Assembly (NCBI GenBank): GCA_910589415.1
Contig: OU342630.1
Coordinates: forward strand, 70,614,186 to 70,678,185
Reading direction: 5' to 3'
Length of the DNA stretch: 64,000 bases
DNA from: Malachius bipustulatus
Lineage: Eukaryota; Arthropoda; Insecta; Coleoptera; Melyridae
Part shown: one piece after another, positions 12,761-25,978 of the stretch
Layout of the letters: the number at the start of each line of letters is the position of its first letter
Position numbering within the stretch: the first letter of the stretch is position 1
Made by a program: the position numbers and the translations under genes
Notes under the pieces: model-generated
The model's database searches: none
Told to the model about the DNA's origin: nothing
What the model saw: the letters and a program-made list of their open reading frames with translations, nothing else

Positions 12761-13556
12761 CAGGGGTGGTCTAAACCATAGGAGATACAGAGGTTGTTAA
12801 ATTAGAGAAAAGTTGCACATTTTGTGTTTATTAAGAATCAGAAAAAAATTACGATTACTTCAGTCTACGCTGAAATATCTAAAAAATCAAAATTTCTTAT
12901 TTCAGCCATATCTTTTTTATTATTGAAAGCGAATAAATTTTTTTTGCAGGTTTACAAAAGTCATCAAAAGCCACCCATTTCAAATCCATGGATGGCCATC
13001 AAAAGCCACCCATAAAAAAATAACGGAAATCAAAAATTACTAACATTAAAAAAAAATTGAAAATGTTCTACTTAAAAAAAATCATTTACCTCAATATAAA
13101 GTCGTATTGCTTGTGTTATAATTTTTTTCGATAATATTCGGTAATAAAAATATTTAAAAAATAAACGAAGCATATTTGAAAGTTTCTTTTACGTATGTTA
13201 GTAATTTTTGTTTCAGTGTTTTTTTCGTAGGGAGTGACATAAAAAACAATATTGGGGTCTAGTCGGCTTAGAAAATTGTTGCAATACCAAATGAATAGCT
13301 TTTGATGACTTATGTAAACGCAAACCTACAAAAAATTGTTTATTAACTGCCAATAATAAAAATATACGGACAAAATAAGAAGTCTCGATTTTTCAGTTTT
13401 TTCGACCAAATTTCAACAACCACTGAAACTATCATAATTTTTTCAGATTCTTAATGAGCATAAATTTTGGCACCTTTTTTTACATTTAACAGACTCTGTA
13501 TCTTCTATGGTTTAAAAGATTCCAATGGTGTTTAGTTGAAAGTGAACAACCCCGTA
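12761..13556. mobile_element. Foldback element with about 100-bp arms
   Basis: Left AAACCATAGGAGATACAGAG and ATTAAGAATCAG are matched inverted on the right by CTCTGTATCTTCTATGGTTT and CAGATTCTTAATGAGC. Outer ends are CAGGGG / CCCCG next to TA. The interior has its own inverted pair around TCATCAAAAGC. Non-autonomous. Confidence 0.6.
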
Positions 13557-15539
13557 CATATTATAGTTGGAGAAATAATCCCGAATCAATATACAAGCAT
13601 CAAAATAAGTTCATATTTTTAGTAAAAAAAAACAATTATTATTCGGGTCAAATATTTCAAGCGTTTCCCTGTCAACGTTGCCAAGGAACGATCGCAGCTT
13701 GCACAAAGATTCCTTGTCATTTAATCGCCATTATTATTCTTCTTTGTTTAAAAAAAAAAACTGTTGAGCTTTTCACATGATTTTGTAACTCTGTAGTTTT
13801 GCTTAACAGGAAAGGGCTTATTTTATGGTAATTTTTTGTACAATTTTACCATACTGAACGCTTTACGTTTTATCATAATTAATGTACCTAAAATATATTT
13901 TAAGGGCATCATGCGTCAACTTAGAAAATCAGAAATAATAAGACCTTATTAATTTCCAATTTCCCGTAAGTATCTACACATGTAAACTAATTCTGATAAG
14001 GCACATTAAGTGGTAATTAGTTAGCTTGAGTACACATTGCCTTGCCATTAATCTCTAATCAGGTTCTTATAGAATGATGATGCAGAGATAGTCATGAAAA
14101 ATTTTATAATCTCCATTTAAGACGGATACATATTAATTATTACACAAAATGGGATTAAAGTATAATCTATGATTGATCGATAATACCTTTTAGATAAATA
14201 AAGACAATGGATAATACTCATTTTCTTAAAATCAGTGCAAAAAGTACGCACTTGAAACAACAGGAAAATGTAGTGAGTTGGCTGTGATTTCAGCTTGAGA
14301 AAAAGTCAAGAGCTATTATCAACAAATTTGGAATTTGGAAAATCGTAATTAGGTAGTTTGGAGTAAATAGATTAAACTGAAATTTGAATTATACCTTGGA
14401 ATCAAAGATATCTACATACAATATTTGTACAAGGATAGGTATAATAAAATACCTGTAATAAAAAAATGTACCTATTGTATAAGTTTTAAAATTATTGTAC
14501 ACTTATTTACGAAAAAAAGGTTTTGGAATAAGGCTTTATCTACGTGATCATGGATAGAAAACGATGCTGTATGTACCTACCTACATAATGTACTTATATG
14601 AACTGGAAAATCGGTGACAATGCAGATAAAATATTATTAGATGCATTAATAATGTTACAACAGTTACAACATTAGAACAAGCATGACTTATTTGAATTTT
14701 TGTCGATATTCTCCTAACATTGGTAAATTCCACTGCCCGGAAACAGTGGACCGTTTCAAAACGAGTAATAAGCATCTGTTACAATATCAGGCGTGTTTAT
14801 TAAACTCTAACAGTGGGTATTATAAAGGCTCATTAACTTAACGGGCAGATATTTGTGCTCGTTTTTGAAGCTAATATCGACGATAAATGACTTTTGTTAA
14901 CATTTTTGTAATTACTTTCATGTCAAGAATAGATAAATTTAAAAAATTTCCACTTAGACTCGATACCTTCAGAAATGGCTACAGAAAAATGCCCGGTAAC
15001 TTAATGAGTCTTTATAATACCCTCTGTAACTTCTTTTGTATTTTTTTTTCTGATTTAATTTTAAATAACCTTAATTTAATTATTTTTCTTGAAATACTTT
15101 ATCGCTTTACTTTAATAAAAGGTTTAAAAGGTGCTACCTCAAAAATAGCCCATTGAAGGTAGATATTATTATCTGGAGATTTAATGCAGTGAAAAACTTC
15201 TAAAATAACATTGTCCTTCCTTTTTGAAATTTCGGGAAATTACTATTTGAATAACTCGGTAAGTTTTTTATAAGGTACAGACATCAAAACTACTTCAACA
15301 ATAATAATAGCTCGCATTCCCATAAGACATTCACCGAGAAACCGAGCATGTTTACACGGTAATTGAAATTTACACCATATTTATTTAAATTCTTACAGCA
15401 AGATTGACAAATTTAGATCCTGAAAATGACTGTCATCATGACTAATTGTTAGAGTCGCTCTTCTTCTTTCGATTCAAATCTTCTTTCGAGATTTGTCAAA
15501 TTAAAAAAAATTAACAAACCCTTAATTAGTATATTATGC
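13557..15539. other. Non-coding stretch, nothing recognised
   Basis: AT-rich sequence. Open frames here are short and show no domain, splice or composition support. Confidence 0.35.
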
Positions 15540-15652
15540 AACGAGCTTATAATGAAGGCTATTAATATGCGAGTATGATGGTTAAGATACGAGCCGTAGG
15601 CGAGTGTCTTAACCATCATAAAAGCGTATTAATAGCCATTATCTGCGAGTTC
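15540..15652. repeat. Long imperfect hairpin with GAGCC..GGCGAG loop
   Basis: Arms ATGATGGTTAAGA / TCTTAACCATCAT, extended by GGCTATTAATA / TATTAATAGCC, around a loop containing ACGAGCCGTAGGCGAGTG. One of a set of hairpins in this window with unrelated arms but similar loops. Confidence 0.7.
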
Positions 15653-16305
15653 CATACACTATTTTTTCTACGACCCTTTTTTATTTCATAGAAAAGATTG
15701 AAAAATTATATATTTCCTGTACAATGACCCGTGTACAATTACGGATCATTGAGGTTAAGATAGGTTGCTTACGCATATTAGGTACCAAATTTTCTCTTCG
15801 TCGCTAAGATTATTCTGCTGAGACATGTTTTAGTATCAAGTTTAAGGGCACTACTCACTACTGCGTAATTTTTATTATGCGAAGTTCGAATTCCAAATTT
15901 TACGCTTTGATTTTCAGTAATAATTTTAATAACATTGTCAGCCATTAATTACGATATTGTTTACCTGCGCACGCGACGGTCACGGTCGCAGCGTTGCCGC
16001 TTTGAATACTATCACGGACCGCTACGAATGATATAATACTTTATCTTCCTATCTTTTACACGATATACCTACCTATCAAATTAATTAAGGTAACATAAAA
16101 TCTTGATAAATTTTCTTTGAATGTTACTTATGTTCTAAATTAAATAAACGTTCAGATTTTTTTTTCAGAAATACAGAACTTATATCACAAGGCAATTTTT
16201 GTCGTGAGTATGACAACTCTGTGACTTCGGTTGGTTTGCCGACCCGATTGTGAGCGAAAAGGACCCGATTCGATTGCAAATGCTCCTCTGCCATTGGATA
16301 GCTTG

Positions 16306-16358
16306 ACCAGTGCTTTAATGAAAATTTGTATCTTAATGAGACCCATTAAAGCACTGGT
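16306..16358. repeat. 15-bp perfect hairpin
   Basis: ACCAGTGCTTTAATG pairs with CATTAAAGCACTGGT across a 23-base loop. Confidence 0.7.
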
Positions 16359-16400
16359 GATTCATACTTAATATACAGATTAAAGGTTGGGAGTAGAAAA

Positions 16401-16519
16401 ATGCAACAAGTGCATAAAGTGGTACTTTTTTTCACGACTGGGAAGTTTGACCGCATGAGCCGCAGGCGAATGCGGCAATCCCAGAAGTGAAAAAAAGGCA
16501 CTTTATGCATATGTTGCAT
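16401..16519. repeat. Long imperfect hairpin with GAGCCGCAGGCGAA loop
   Basis: Arms run from ATGCAACAAGTGCATAAAGT to its inverted copy at 16497-16519. The loop holds a second stem, CCGCAT / ATGCGG, around GAGCCGCAGGCGA. Confidence 0.7.
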
Positions 16520-16819
16520 ACAAAATTTTATCTACGAGTGACTTAAATTAGAACTAAAAGTTATTATAATAAAATTTAAAAAAAATTCCAATGCATTCAT
16601 ATTTTATGTAAGTGTTTCTTTGAAGCTATTAACTCAGCTTTTTTCATCACGTCAGTTCATAAAGATGACATATTGCTTAATATACACTTCTTTAGATTTT
16701 TTAGGTAGGTATCTACCTAACAGATTTTGTGCAGTCATATTTGATTGAATAATAATTTCTTCTAGTGCGGAAGATATTTCATTCATGGTTAAATGTAAAC
16801 ATAAAATATATAAATTATA

Positions 16820-17435
16820 CAGGGTGATCCCGAAATGGCGGACACGGAATACAGGGTGTTGTAGAGGATGTTCAGAAAGACTGTAAATTTAAAACAAAAG
16901 AGTGTTCCTCGGCTTCGTTACCGAGATATAGGGTGGCCTTTTTCTAAAATTGAAATCGAAATGGCGGTGAAATTTAAACAACCTCCACTGGCAAAGCACA
17001 TGATTTAACATAACTATAACGATAGTGTTTGCTTTTTATTTTTTTTTATTATCGAGAACGGAATTACAGGCATTCAAAGTTTACCTATTCCCTGTGTTCA
17101 ACAAACTTTTTCAATGTGGCATCGTTGTTCGAATCCGAGATTTTGAATAATATTATCGAATTTGTATCCGCGCAACGATTATTGTTTTAAGCTTTGTTGT
17201 GTTTTTATTTCATATGTTTCCATGGTAACATCTATCTGGGTATTGTAGACCTACACATTATTTTTCTGCCTGAAGAATGGTATCCCAGTGCAGTGTTGTG
17301 ACTTTATTTTCTACAAAAGTGGTCATATCTTCTTAAGAGAGCCATACTGAAGAAAACCGTAAATAAAACTTAGAATCTTTAATCCACAATAGATGCTGTG
17401 GTGCTGTCCGTGTCCGCCATTTCGGGATCACCCTG
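16820..17435. mobile_element. TA-flanked foldback element, TIR CAGGGTGATCCCG
   Basis: CAGGGTGATCCCGAAATGGC at the left is exactly inverted at the right end, continuing through GGACACGGA. TA sits on both sides (16818-16819, 17436-17437). No transposase, so MITE-like. Confidence 0.85.
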
Positions 17436-17898
17436 TATAGCCACACATTTGATTGAAAAATAATTTCTTCTGGGGTAAAAGATATTTCATTCATTGAATC
17501 ATCTACAATGGTATCCATTTTAGGTAACTAAAAGACGCAAAACACATAATATTAATTGTACATAGATCTGGCGCTCTGCTAATAAACTGCGACGTTTCTC
17601 TAGTTTAGGTGCATGAATGTCAACAAGCATTAGGAGTGGTTGGCGTTTAGTATGTAATTCAGCGTTCAGTCCGAACGACCGAGCCGCTCCGCTCACTACT
17701 TCACTAGAACCGTTGATTGAAGCTAGAACTTGCACTCGGCGAGCGTGCAGTATCCTGTCAGATTTAGCGTTAAATAATGAACCGCTACGGCACTTTATTT
17801 CACCCAAACTACTTTATTTCACTCTTCAAGATAATCATACATTTTATGAACTAAGAAACGTCTAAAAAAGTGCATTTTATGAATCACTCGTAGATAAT

Positions 17899-18030
17899 AG
17901 TATATTATTTTATACGGAGGGAAAGTGACACTTTTCATGGCGCGCTCGTGTTTATCAGCCGAACGAAGTGAGGCTGATAATAGAGAGCAAGCCATGAAAA
18001 GTCACTTTTCCTCCAAATAAAATATACTAT
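17899..18030. repeat. Long imperfect hairpin with GCCGAACGAAGTGAGGC loop
   Basis: Arms such as CACTTTTCATGGC / GCCATGAAAAGTCACTTTTC. The loop contains a nested stem TATCAGCC / GGCTGATA. The flanks are further mirrored near 18935-19022 (TTCTTCAAACGT / ACGTTTGAAGAA). Confidence 0.65.
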
Positions 18031-20443
18031 TTTTTCTTCAAACGTGGGCAAATTTAAGCAAGAACATCATTTTTAATTGAAGGAAAGCGAATTTTCAAAA
18101 GGTTTGGACTGGTATAAGTAGGTGAGTATGGAGTATATGGGCTGCTTCTATAGAAACGCGGCGCTGTCAAATTGACACTGTCATCAACGTCAGTGAACAT
18201 CGAGAAATTATTATTGAAATTATTAAAGAAAAATAATAAAATAATAATTATGTAACTAAACTACTAATCATCGCAAAATCAAAATTAAAAACGTTATAAA
18301 AGTTTGTAAGTAAGTTATAAAATTAATGATAACATCTACCTACCTCTTGCTAGACCCTGCTTGGTCAATTTTTTCATTTTCTGTTAATGATGATGCCAGT
18401 CAGTCAGAAGTTGAATGTTAAATATGTAGGTCATTGTAGGTAGGTACCTATAACTGTGCACTAATACCTACCTAATAATAAAAATATAAGATGTTGGATT
18501 CCTTTATGTACCTAGGTATATGGTTATAATTATTATCCTTGTGTTCAATATTCAAATTTCAATACGGAATAATAATTATTTTTGTTTACCTCGCAATAAC
18601 CCAACTTTTTTTCTGACGTTTGAGCCGACTGAGCCGAGCACGAGCTCGACTCGACTGAAGTCGACTGTCGACCGTCCGGCTTCGGGTATAATTATGACGT
18701 TTCACAGAATTACTTCGTTTCGGTGTAGATTTTCCAAAGATTATGTTTGATTAATACCAAATTCCTTTTAAGTTTTAACCTTATTAGATAATAATAAACT
18801 AGAGAGTTTTCATATCTTAGGTTGAATTTTATTGATGAATATACGGGCCTACATTAATAAAATTTCAATAGTTGATTCTTAATACAGGTAGTATGTGTTT
18901 GTATGTTGATGTTGCTATGGCACCACTTTAGCTCCGGCGGAGGAAAAGTGAAACTTTGAGACCGGCTACTGAGTCGAGTAATGTCTGATTTACTGACGTT
19001 TGAAGAAAAAAAGTATTCTATTGAAGTTTTCCCGATCCGAAAAAATCAACATGAAACTCTATGCGACCTAAAAGTTACTGCGGCTGCATAAAAAGTACCT
19101 ACTCCCAATCTTAAGCTGCCCATTCTGAACCACATTTTCCCTCCCATTAACATTTAAATATTTTTAAATTGCCACTTTACATAATAAATAAGTACATTCT
19201 TGAATTTTTTTTCTCGCCGGCCGTTTTCGGTTACATCAGGAGTAGCCACCAACTTTCTTATTTTAAATAGGACATTCTGTATGTATTACATTTTCAGATT
19301 GTTCGAGGAAATTAAATAAGAATAGGTTTTATTTATTATATTTGAAGTTTTGTGATGAGCGATTTATGAGTTGCTTGTAAACAAATGAAAATCGAATTTT
19401 CATTTTCAAAGCAGCTTACATTGAAAACGGCTCAAGATATCGGAAAACGGTATAAATGTGGGCACTATTCTAGGGTACCTTATTTTAGGAATTGTTTTAA
19501 TTGCTTTAGCTAATAGACCCGAAACGCCGAAACCGCGCTTTTTCTGTTAGTCGAAAATAATTTTTTGGATTACCTATTGGATAAATAAACATTAAAATGA
19601 TATACTGACATTTAATCGACCCGCGACCGTTACAATCAAATTAGTTAAATTTATATCTAGTTATACGTACCTACATACTTATACATACGAACCCCCTCCG
19701 GTGTAATCATAACAGTAACCGATAGCGTTATTTTTTTTATTTACAGATTTAAAAAAATATATCAGAAAATGTCCTACTTTAAATTATGAAACAGGTAGCT
19801 TTTGTGATAAAAGTTGCAACGAGGGTCTTAAGCGCGGACGAAAATTGTCAAACGCGGCTGAAGGACCCGTTTATAAGAACTCCCCCCCCCCATAGATGGT
19901 CTAATATGATTTTCAAGTATTTTTTTTTTTACTTACTTAAATAACATTTCATCACTCAGAACTGTTATTCTTTAAAAATCAGGACGGAACGGAACTGATT
20001 GAACAAGCTCAGGAAACTACTTAGCCGGCATGTGGTTTCAGGCACAAAAGGGCTGAGGTGGACAATGAGAGAATCGCAATAAAAATATATAACTGGATAC
20101 TGGAATAACATAATTACCTTAATCTCACATCTGGATGTCGGTCGAAGTCGAAGACAAACAGAACCAGAAATTCTCAAACACATCTTATTATTCGCTATTT
20201 ATATGAGACATTCTCCAGCAGGCTTATTTATTTTCGTCAATTTAATTTTCAGATACTTTTTAGGACTGCTGCTGACTGATGGCTACTGATGGCAATCGTC
20301 AAAGTGCTTAAACACTCTTTTGCAACGTGTGTCAAACAAGATTTTTTGGTAAATCGTAAAGAAACAAAAATTTATTAATTCTAAGCCGTCTAGAAATATA
20401 AATTTCAGGCCCGTTGCGTCTGAAAGTTGACTTTTCGTTACGC
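18031..20443. other. Non-coding, some CpG-rich patches
   Basis: Patches at about 18160-18190 and 18620-18680 are CpG-rich, with repeated GAGC/GACTGAGC words. I find no supported exon or complete element. Confidence 0.3.
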
Positions 20444-20468
20444 AATAGCCGGCCGAACGACGGCTATT
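20444..20468. repeat. Short hairpin AATAGCCG / CGGCTATT
   Basis: An 8-bp perfect stem with the loop GCCGAACGA, similar to the loop of the hairpin at 17899-18030. Confidence 0.45.
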
Positions 20469-20764
20469 CCAGTCTGATGTACTACAGCGGCTTTCTTCAA
20501 AGTGTACAAATTTTTCCAGCTCGGTAATGAATACTTTCTAGCCCTAGGACCGATAAATTTTCTCAGTTGTTGTTATCAGTATAACGATAACGGCAGGTGA
20601 AAGCTACACAACTCGAAAGAAAGCACGCAGTTAAGAGCTCCCAGATCTATACCATCATACACGGATGTTTCGAGCAAATCGAAGCGTGCTAAAACAATAA
20701 TAAAGCATATCTACCTAATTAACGATTGACGGCGTTTTTTTTACATTAAAGCTTTAACGGCCAA

Positions 20765-21287
20765 TATTATAAATGCTGGTTAAGTCAACTGGTTTCCCTT
20801 CAGAATAGGTTTATAAAATTATTGAAAAACTGTAAAATACCAACCATTGAACAACTTTATGCTACTAAATGTATTATGTTTTACTATGACAAGTTGAGCT
20901 ATGAATACCGTAACTCAGCTAGTAAAACTAGGAATAAAATGATCAGTATACCTTTGCATAGTAGGTCTATTTATGAAAAAAGTTGTTCATATGCTGCTAT
21001 TAAGTACTTTAATGCTTTGCCAAATGACATAAAATACACTAAGGGATCTGTTAAATCTATAAAGAAAAAATTACTCAAACACCTCTTAACTCAGTCAATG
21101 TTGTGTATTTAAATATGGGGTTGTTTACTTTAGAATACTGTTATGGTTGTGATTTATTTCTGTAGGATAGTTTGTTTTAGTTTTAAGTTTGTAATCCTAG
21201 CTCCTGGGCACAGAGAGGCATACCTCTCTCTTCCGGGGTATATAATGTAAATTATATGTACTTATGCTGGATAAATAAATAAATAAA
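20765..21287 (+). pseudogene. 5'-truncated LINE 3' end with (AAAT)n tail
   Basis: A 96-residue frame (20822-21109, stop 21110-21112) looks like the C terminus of a LINE reverse transcriptase. It contains FNALPNDIKYTKGSVKSIKKKL, split here as FNALPNDIKY and KSIKKKLLKHL, the pattern seen downstream of the RT domain in CR1/L2/Daphne-type elements. A 3' UTR follows with CTCCTGGGCACAGAGAGGC and a tail of AAAT repeats (about 21271-21287). The 5' part, including the catalytic RT, is missing. Clade assignment is tentative. Confidence 0.65.
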
Positions 21288-21394
21288 TATCTCGGCCGTA
21301 CCGAAGCCCATTTTAGTTCGTATGAAAACGATCCTCACTACGCTCGGACCGAACTTCATACTTGCTGAAATGGGCTTCGTTCCGCCCTTGATAT
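21287..21394. repeat. Long hairpin next to LINE tail
   Basis: Arms CGAAGCCCATTT / AAATGGGCTTCG and GTTCGTATGAA / TTCATACTTGC. The loop contains CACTACGCTCGGACC. It starts exactly where the LINE tail ends. Confidence 0.7.
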
Positions 21395-21670
21395 ACAATG
21401 TACTATTATTGTGAACTATAGATATTGGTATTTTATATTGTCAAAGTGACAGTATCATAAATCTTCAGGATAAATTACGTTTAATTGCCACTTTTAAGCA
21501 CTATTAAGTGCGTAAAAATATGTCACTTTTAGGCACTTATGTACCTAAAAGAATGTAATTTCGAAACTATAATAACAATCAAAATGGAAACTTTATGAAC
21601 CAATTTAAAAAAATAAATAAGAAATCCAATATGCGACAATAATTATTATTCTCATTTTATGTGTATAAAT

Positions 21671-22691
21671 ATAGGTGTCCCTAAATGAATGAGACACAGC
21701 TCAACTGCAAGAGTACTTCCTCAAGAAGTTATGGCACCTTAAAGAAGAAAATTTCAAATTTAACAATGTGCTTATTTCAGTAACCCAAATGGCGATCAAG
21801 TTGAAAATTAATATATGTCAGTTTCAGAGGAGTTGCAACGATACTATCGTCAAAATCTTGTAGCATAATGTAGAGGGCGCTGACGTAAGAATTTTTTCGT
21901 TTGTATTTTACCATATTTTTTTATTGTCAATCTTTTCGTCACTTTGGATAAACTTTATGGAGAATACGTTATTTTTACATCAAGAAGTTATACTTATTTA
22001 ATGTCGAGAAAATGTACCGTTTTCAATAGAAACGCACTTATACGTTTTTGAAGATATCGTAAACTCTGATATTTTAATGGATAATTTTTGCAATAAATAA
22101 TTTTTCTAAAAGGTTTTTATAAAATTTTCTTAAAAACTCTAAGGGGCCATTTTGATAATCTTTTGGGAATAAAATGTGTTTATTATTGAAAGTTGCTCTT
22201 TTATCGCTGTAAAAAGGTAACTGGACAAAAATATCATAATTCATGATGTTTTAAGAAACGCAAAATGGCGTTTTTCTCGAAAATGATACATTTTCTCGTC
22301 ATTAAATAGCTATAAAAATTATTGATGTAAAAATAACGTGGTCTCCATAAAGTTTATCCGTAGTGACGAAAATATCGATAATAAAAAAATATGGTAAAAG
22401 GCAAACGAAAAAATCTGCCGATAACGCCCTCTCCATTCTGTTACAAAACCTCCTCTGAAACTCGACCTCCTCTGAAACCGACGTATGTACCTACCTATAT
22501 CAATTATCAGCTTTATCGCAGTTTTGGTTACTGAAATATGCATACACAATGTTAAATTTCAAATTTTCGTCTTCAAGGTGCCAAAACTTCTTCAGGAAGC
22601 ACTTTTGTACTAAGATATGTTTCGTTTAATCTTTTTGATTTGAGGTAGAAAAGCTGCAGTTAAGTTGTGTCCCATTGATTTAAGGACATAT
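21671..22691. mobile_element. 1-kb foldback element
   Basis: Left GTGTCCCTAAATGAATGAGA is mirrored by TCAATGGGACAC.. at the right. The arms stay similar for about 400 bases (CTTCCTCAAGAAGTTATGGC / GCCAAAACTTCTTCAGGAAG; TTTCAGAGGAG / CCTCTGAAA). No coding capacity. Confidence 0.75.
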
Positions 22692-22704
22692 AGGGACAAA
22701 TATA

Positions 22705-23831
22705 CAAGGTGAGTCAGTTTTTTGTAGCAGAACTTCACCAGTTTAGAGACCACCTGTTGTAATAAATAAAAGTTAGAGCACAAAAACGAAGAAAAACACG
22801 GGCGAAAAATTCATCAGTGGCGTAGATACAGGGTATATGACCCATTTTTCTCTCAAGAACTTCTACGACTTATGTACTTTACAACTTACAAGACCTTCCT
22901 TATCAGCGTTGGACTCCCTGGAGATTTCTTACAAAAAACGGTACAAACGGTATACCTATAAATAATATTTGAAATTCCTAAATTGATTAATTTTTTCACC
23001 AGTGTTTTTATTCGTTTTGTGTGCTCTAATTATGATAATAAATAACCTCTTGGTATATAAAATTGAAATATTGAGAAATGCCCATTACCTACTCGGCGAC
23101 AACTGAAAAAAAATTTTTTTTTCAATAACACCCTCTGTACATTTTTTTCTAAGCCTTTCAGAAGTCAGAACATATGTTTAGGGGAACTTTTATTCCTAAA
23201 AATAGGTGTTCTACAGGGTGATCAGTAACTCACGCACTCCGAGCATGCGGTATTTTTATGCGGTATTACCACTTTCTAAAAGTGGTAAATTTTCTTACTG
23301 CAGTGTTGTAAGTTCTTTTCTTCCAAAGATATGACCATTTTTGTAAAAATTAAAGTGACAACATTGCACTGAACATGTGAATAAGTTCGGGTTAGATGGT
23401 ATTGTTTATTATTTTTATTTCCATAGCAACGAAGGCATTTGAATATTTTATATTCTAAGTTGAGTTAGGTGGTTGCCAATCCAAACTTCAAATTTCGTTC
23501 AGATTTAGGTATGGTATCAATTTCCAACATTCTCAATTCCTCTGTAAAGAGATTGCGTGGAAAAAAATTGATGAATTATATGGTATCCGTTCCAGACATT
23601 GCAGTAACCTGAATTTTTCATTAATTTCCATCACGGTTATTGAAAAAATTACCTTCAAACTCGGATGAGGGAAACTCTGTAACTTGAAAATCAACCGTTG
23701 GATTCAATTTTTTTTGCTGAATATCATTAATTTTAATGGGCTCAATATCGCCCTGTATTCGGAGTGCGCGAGTTACTGATCACCCTGTATAAACTGGGTG
23801 AAGTCCTGCTACAAAAAACTGACTCACCCTA
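22705..23831. mobile_element. TA-flanked foldback element containing a second one
   Basis: CAAGGTGAGTCAGTTTTTTG begins the element and its inverse ends it. TA flanks both ends. Inner parts (ACCTCTTGGTATA, ATCAGTGGCGTAG) recur in the element at 25979-26446, so the two are related. The insertion at 23214-23787 splits it. Confidence 0.8.
23214..23787. mobile_element. Nested TA-flanked foldback element, TIR CAGGGTGATCAGTAACTC
   Basis: CAGGGTGATCAGTAACTC at 23214 is inverted at 23770-23787, with TA on each side. It sits inside the element at 22705-23831, so it is the younger insertion. Confidence 0.85.
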
Positions 23832-25398
23832 TATAATGAACTTTTAAATAAATTAACAATGGAATTAAATTAACTGTACCTAATTATAACCACAAATCAA
23901 AAGCGCATAAAAAGAGATTCAATTTAACATTTATAGTAAATCCTGGCAATGGGATATACTCGTATTATGATGGATGACAATATTATTATTTACAATCATG
24001 ATTAACATAACATACTACTACTTATAATAAGGACGTATAGGTAGATATCAAAATAAAATATAATGATATAACAATACATATAAACTTACAACTTTCGTAT
24101 CCTCTTCTATAATATTTCCCGTCATATTACAGGTATAATAATAATAATACTGGAACAGCAACAGGTATATTATGGTAGGTGTAAGAAATACAATCACTTT
24201 TACACTTGAAGAACTTAATAATTATGATTGTTTACATTAACGAAGTGTTTCAATCGTAGAGCCAACCAGTCTGAGATGTGAGAACCAACTAACACAAAGA
24301 CTCCTCTCCGTAGTCACCCTTGAAACCTTCGTTTCGAATTAACACTTCCACCTCAGAAGTTCATAGAGCAATAAATATTAATAATACAAAGAATCCGTTG
24401 GACAATTTGCAGTTTCAGTTTTATCTCGAAACCAAACCACAGGACAGATTTAGATTTACTTATTCTAAAACTGATAAACAATAACCGCTTTGTCTGTTCT
24501 GTATCAGTCAGATGATAATGGTACATATTTGTCATAACGAAATTTATGTGTAGCACTATAAGTTGTTATAGTAACTTGTAACGGCCTGGTAAAATACCCA
24601 ACGATCCGAGTAATATTTAAAATAATGATGCCAATATAAAGTCTTCCTGTGGATTAGTTAACCTCCTGACCTGGGAAACCATTCTGCTTCAGTGCAAACC
24701 TCGCTTTTAGACGAGATAATTGCTTAGTTTCTGCACAATGTAATTAATTATGAGTTATGATGACTAATGATATGAGATCGCATATAAAAAATGTTCCTAT
24801 ACCTACATTACATATACCACATACCGACTGGGTTATGATTTTTAACGTTTTTAACGGAGGGTCAAAGGATTCATTTCCGTCCGTACCCAAGTACCGAAAA
24901 TTCTGAAAATTCACCAAATTTCGAAAATATACCAATAAAAATTTGAGTTTTTTATGAATATTTACTTGAGTAAGTGAACTGATTGATATTTATTGATGAG
25001 TGGAATGATTGATATTATGAAAATTAAATTAGTTAACAAAAAATTCAAGTAAAAGAACAAATAATTTATTATTTTAATAATAATGGAAAGAAGAGATTTC
25101 ATAAATAAACACTGAACAAAGTCGGAGGAAATTCCATCATTTCAAGGATTCTAGATATTATTTCCGAATTAAAATAATAAGATAAATATAACATATCATA
25201 TCACATTATGTTCATAAAAATTGTAACATAATTTAAATTGAGACATAATAAATTTTAGACAGAATTATTATCTATAGGAGACCCTAATGTTGCTCCAAGT
25301 ATTTAAAGTTCAATACATTTATTAATGATTTAATGGTAGTCTTTGCAATATCATCCGTTGAGACATCAAAAAATTAATATAGTACATATATTATTATA
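23832..25398. other. Non-coding stretch, nothing recognised
   Basis: AT-rich with short open frames only. The 24353-24556 and 24744-24935 minus frames show no domain. Confidence 0.35.
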
Positions 25399-25494
25399 TG
25401 AGCGATTATGCAGTCATTATTCACGGCATGATGATACTGCCACGAGCTTTAGCGAGTGACATTGTCATCAAGTGAATAATGGTCATTATCTCGA
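25399..25494. repeat. Long imperfect hairpin with GAGCTTTAGCGAG loop
   Basis: Arms GTCATTATTCAC / GTGAATAATG and TGATGATACTG / ATTGTCATCA. The loop is CCACGAGCTTTAGCGAGTG. Confidence 0.65.
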
Positions 25495-25978
25495 ATGTAA
25501 TACACTATGTATCTTTTAAGCAAAAAAAAAATTTTAATTTTGTTTTTTTATTTATTTTACCTACTGTTTGGAACAACTTCTGGTACCGAGTATCGACTAC
25601 GCACGCGTGAATTCTGAGAAATGTTAGTTATCGTTCTTATTCGCAGCTTTGCTCTATTTATCAAATTTACAGCTTTTCATTGGTCCACGAACGGGTATTA
25701 TGAATTGCTAGTAGCTGTGATTGGACAAAAGCCGGGTAATATGAACTATAATACTTCAATACCCACGAATAATAACCTTCATAATTCATCCAAAATGCTG
25801 TAATAATTGGAATATTATTCAAGAAGAGTAGAAAAATTATTTATGGTACACTGTGAATTTTCATATTTAAACAAATTCGTGTAATTAACAAAATTATTAT
25901 TCAGGGCTAATCTTCGCTAGTACACGTCGACTTGGTAAGACTTAATGACTTAAGACTTTAATTAATAAAAAAAAATTA

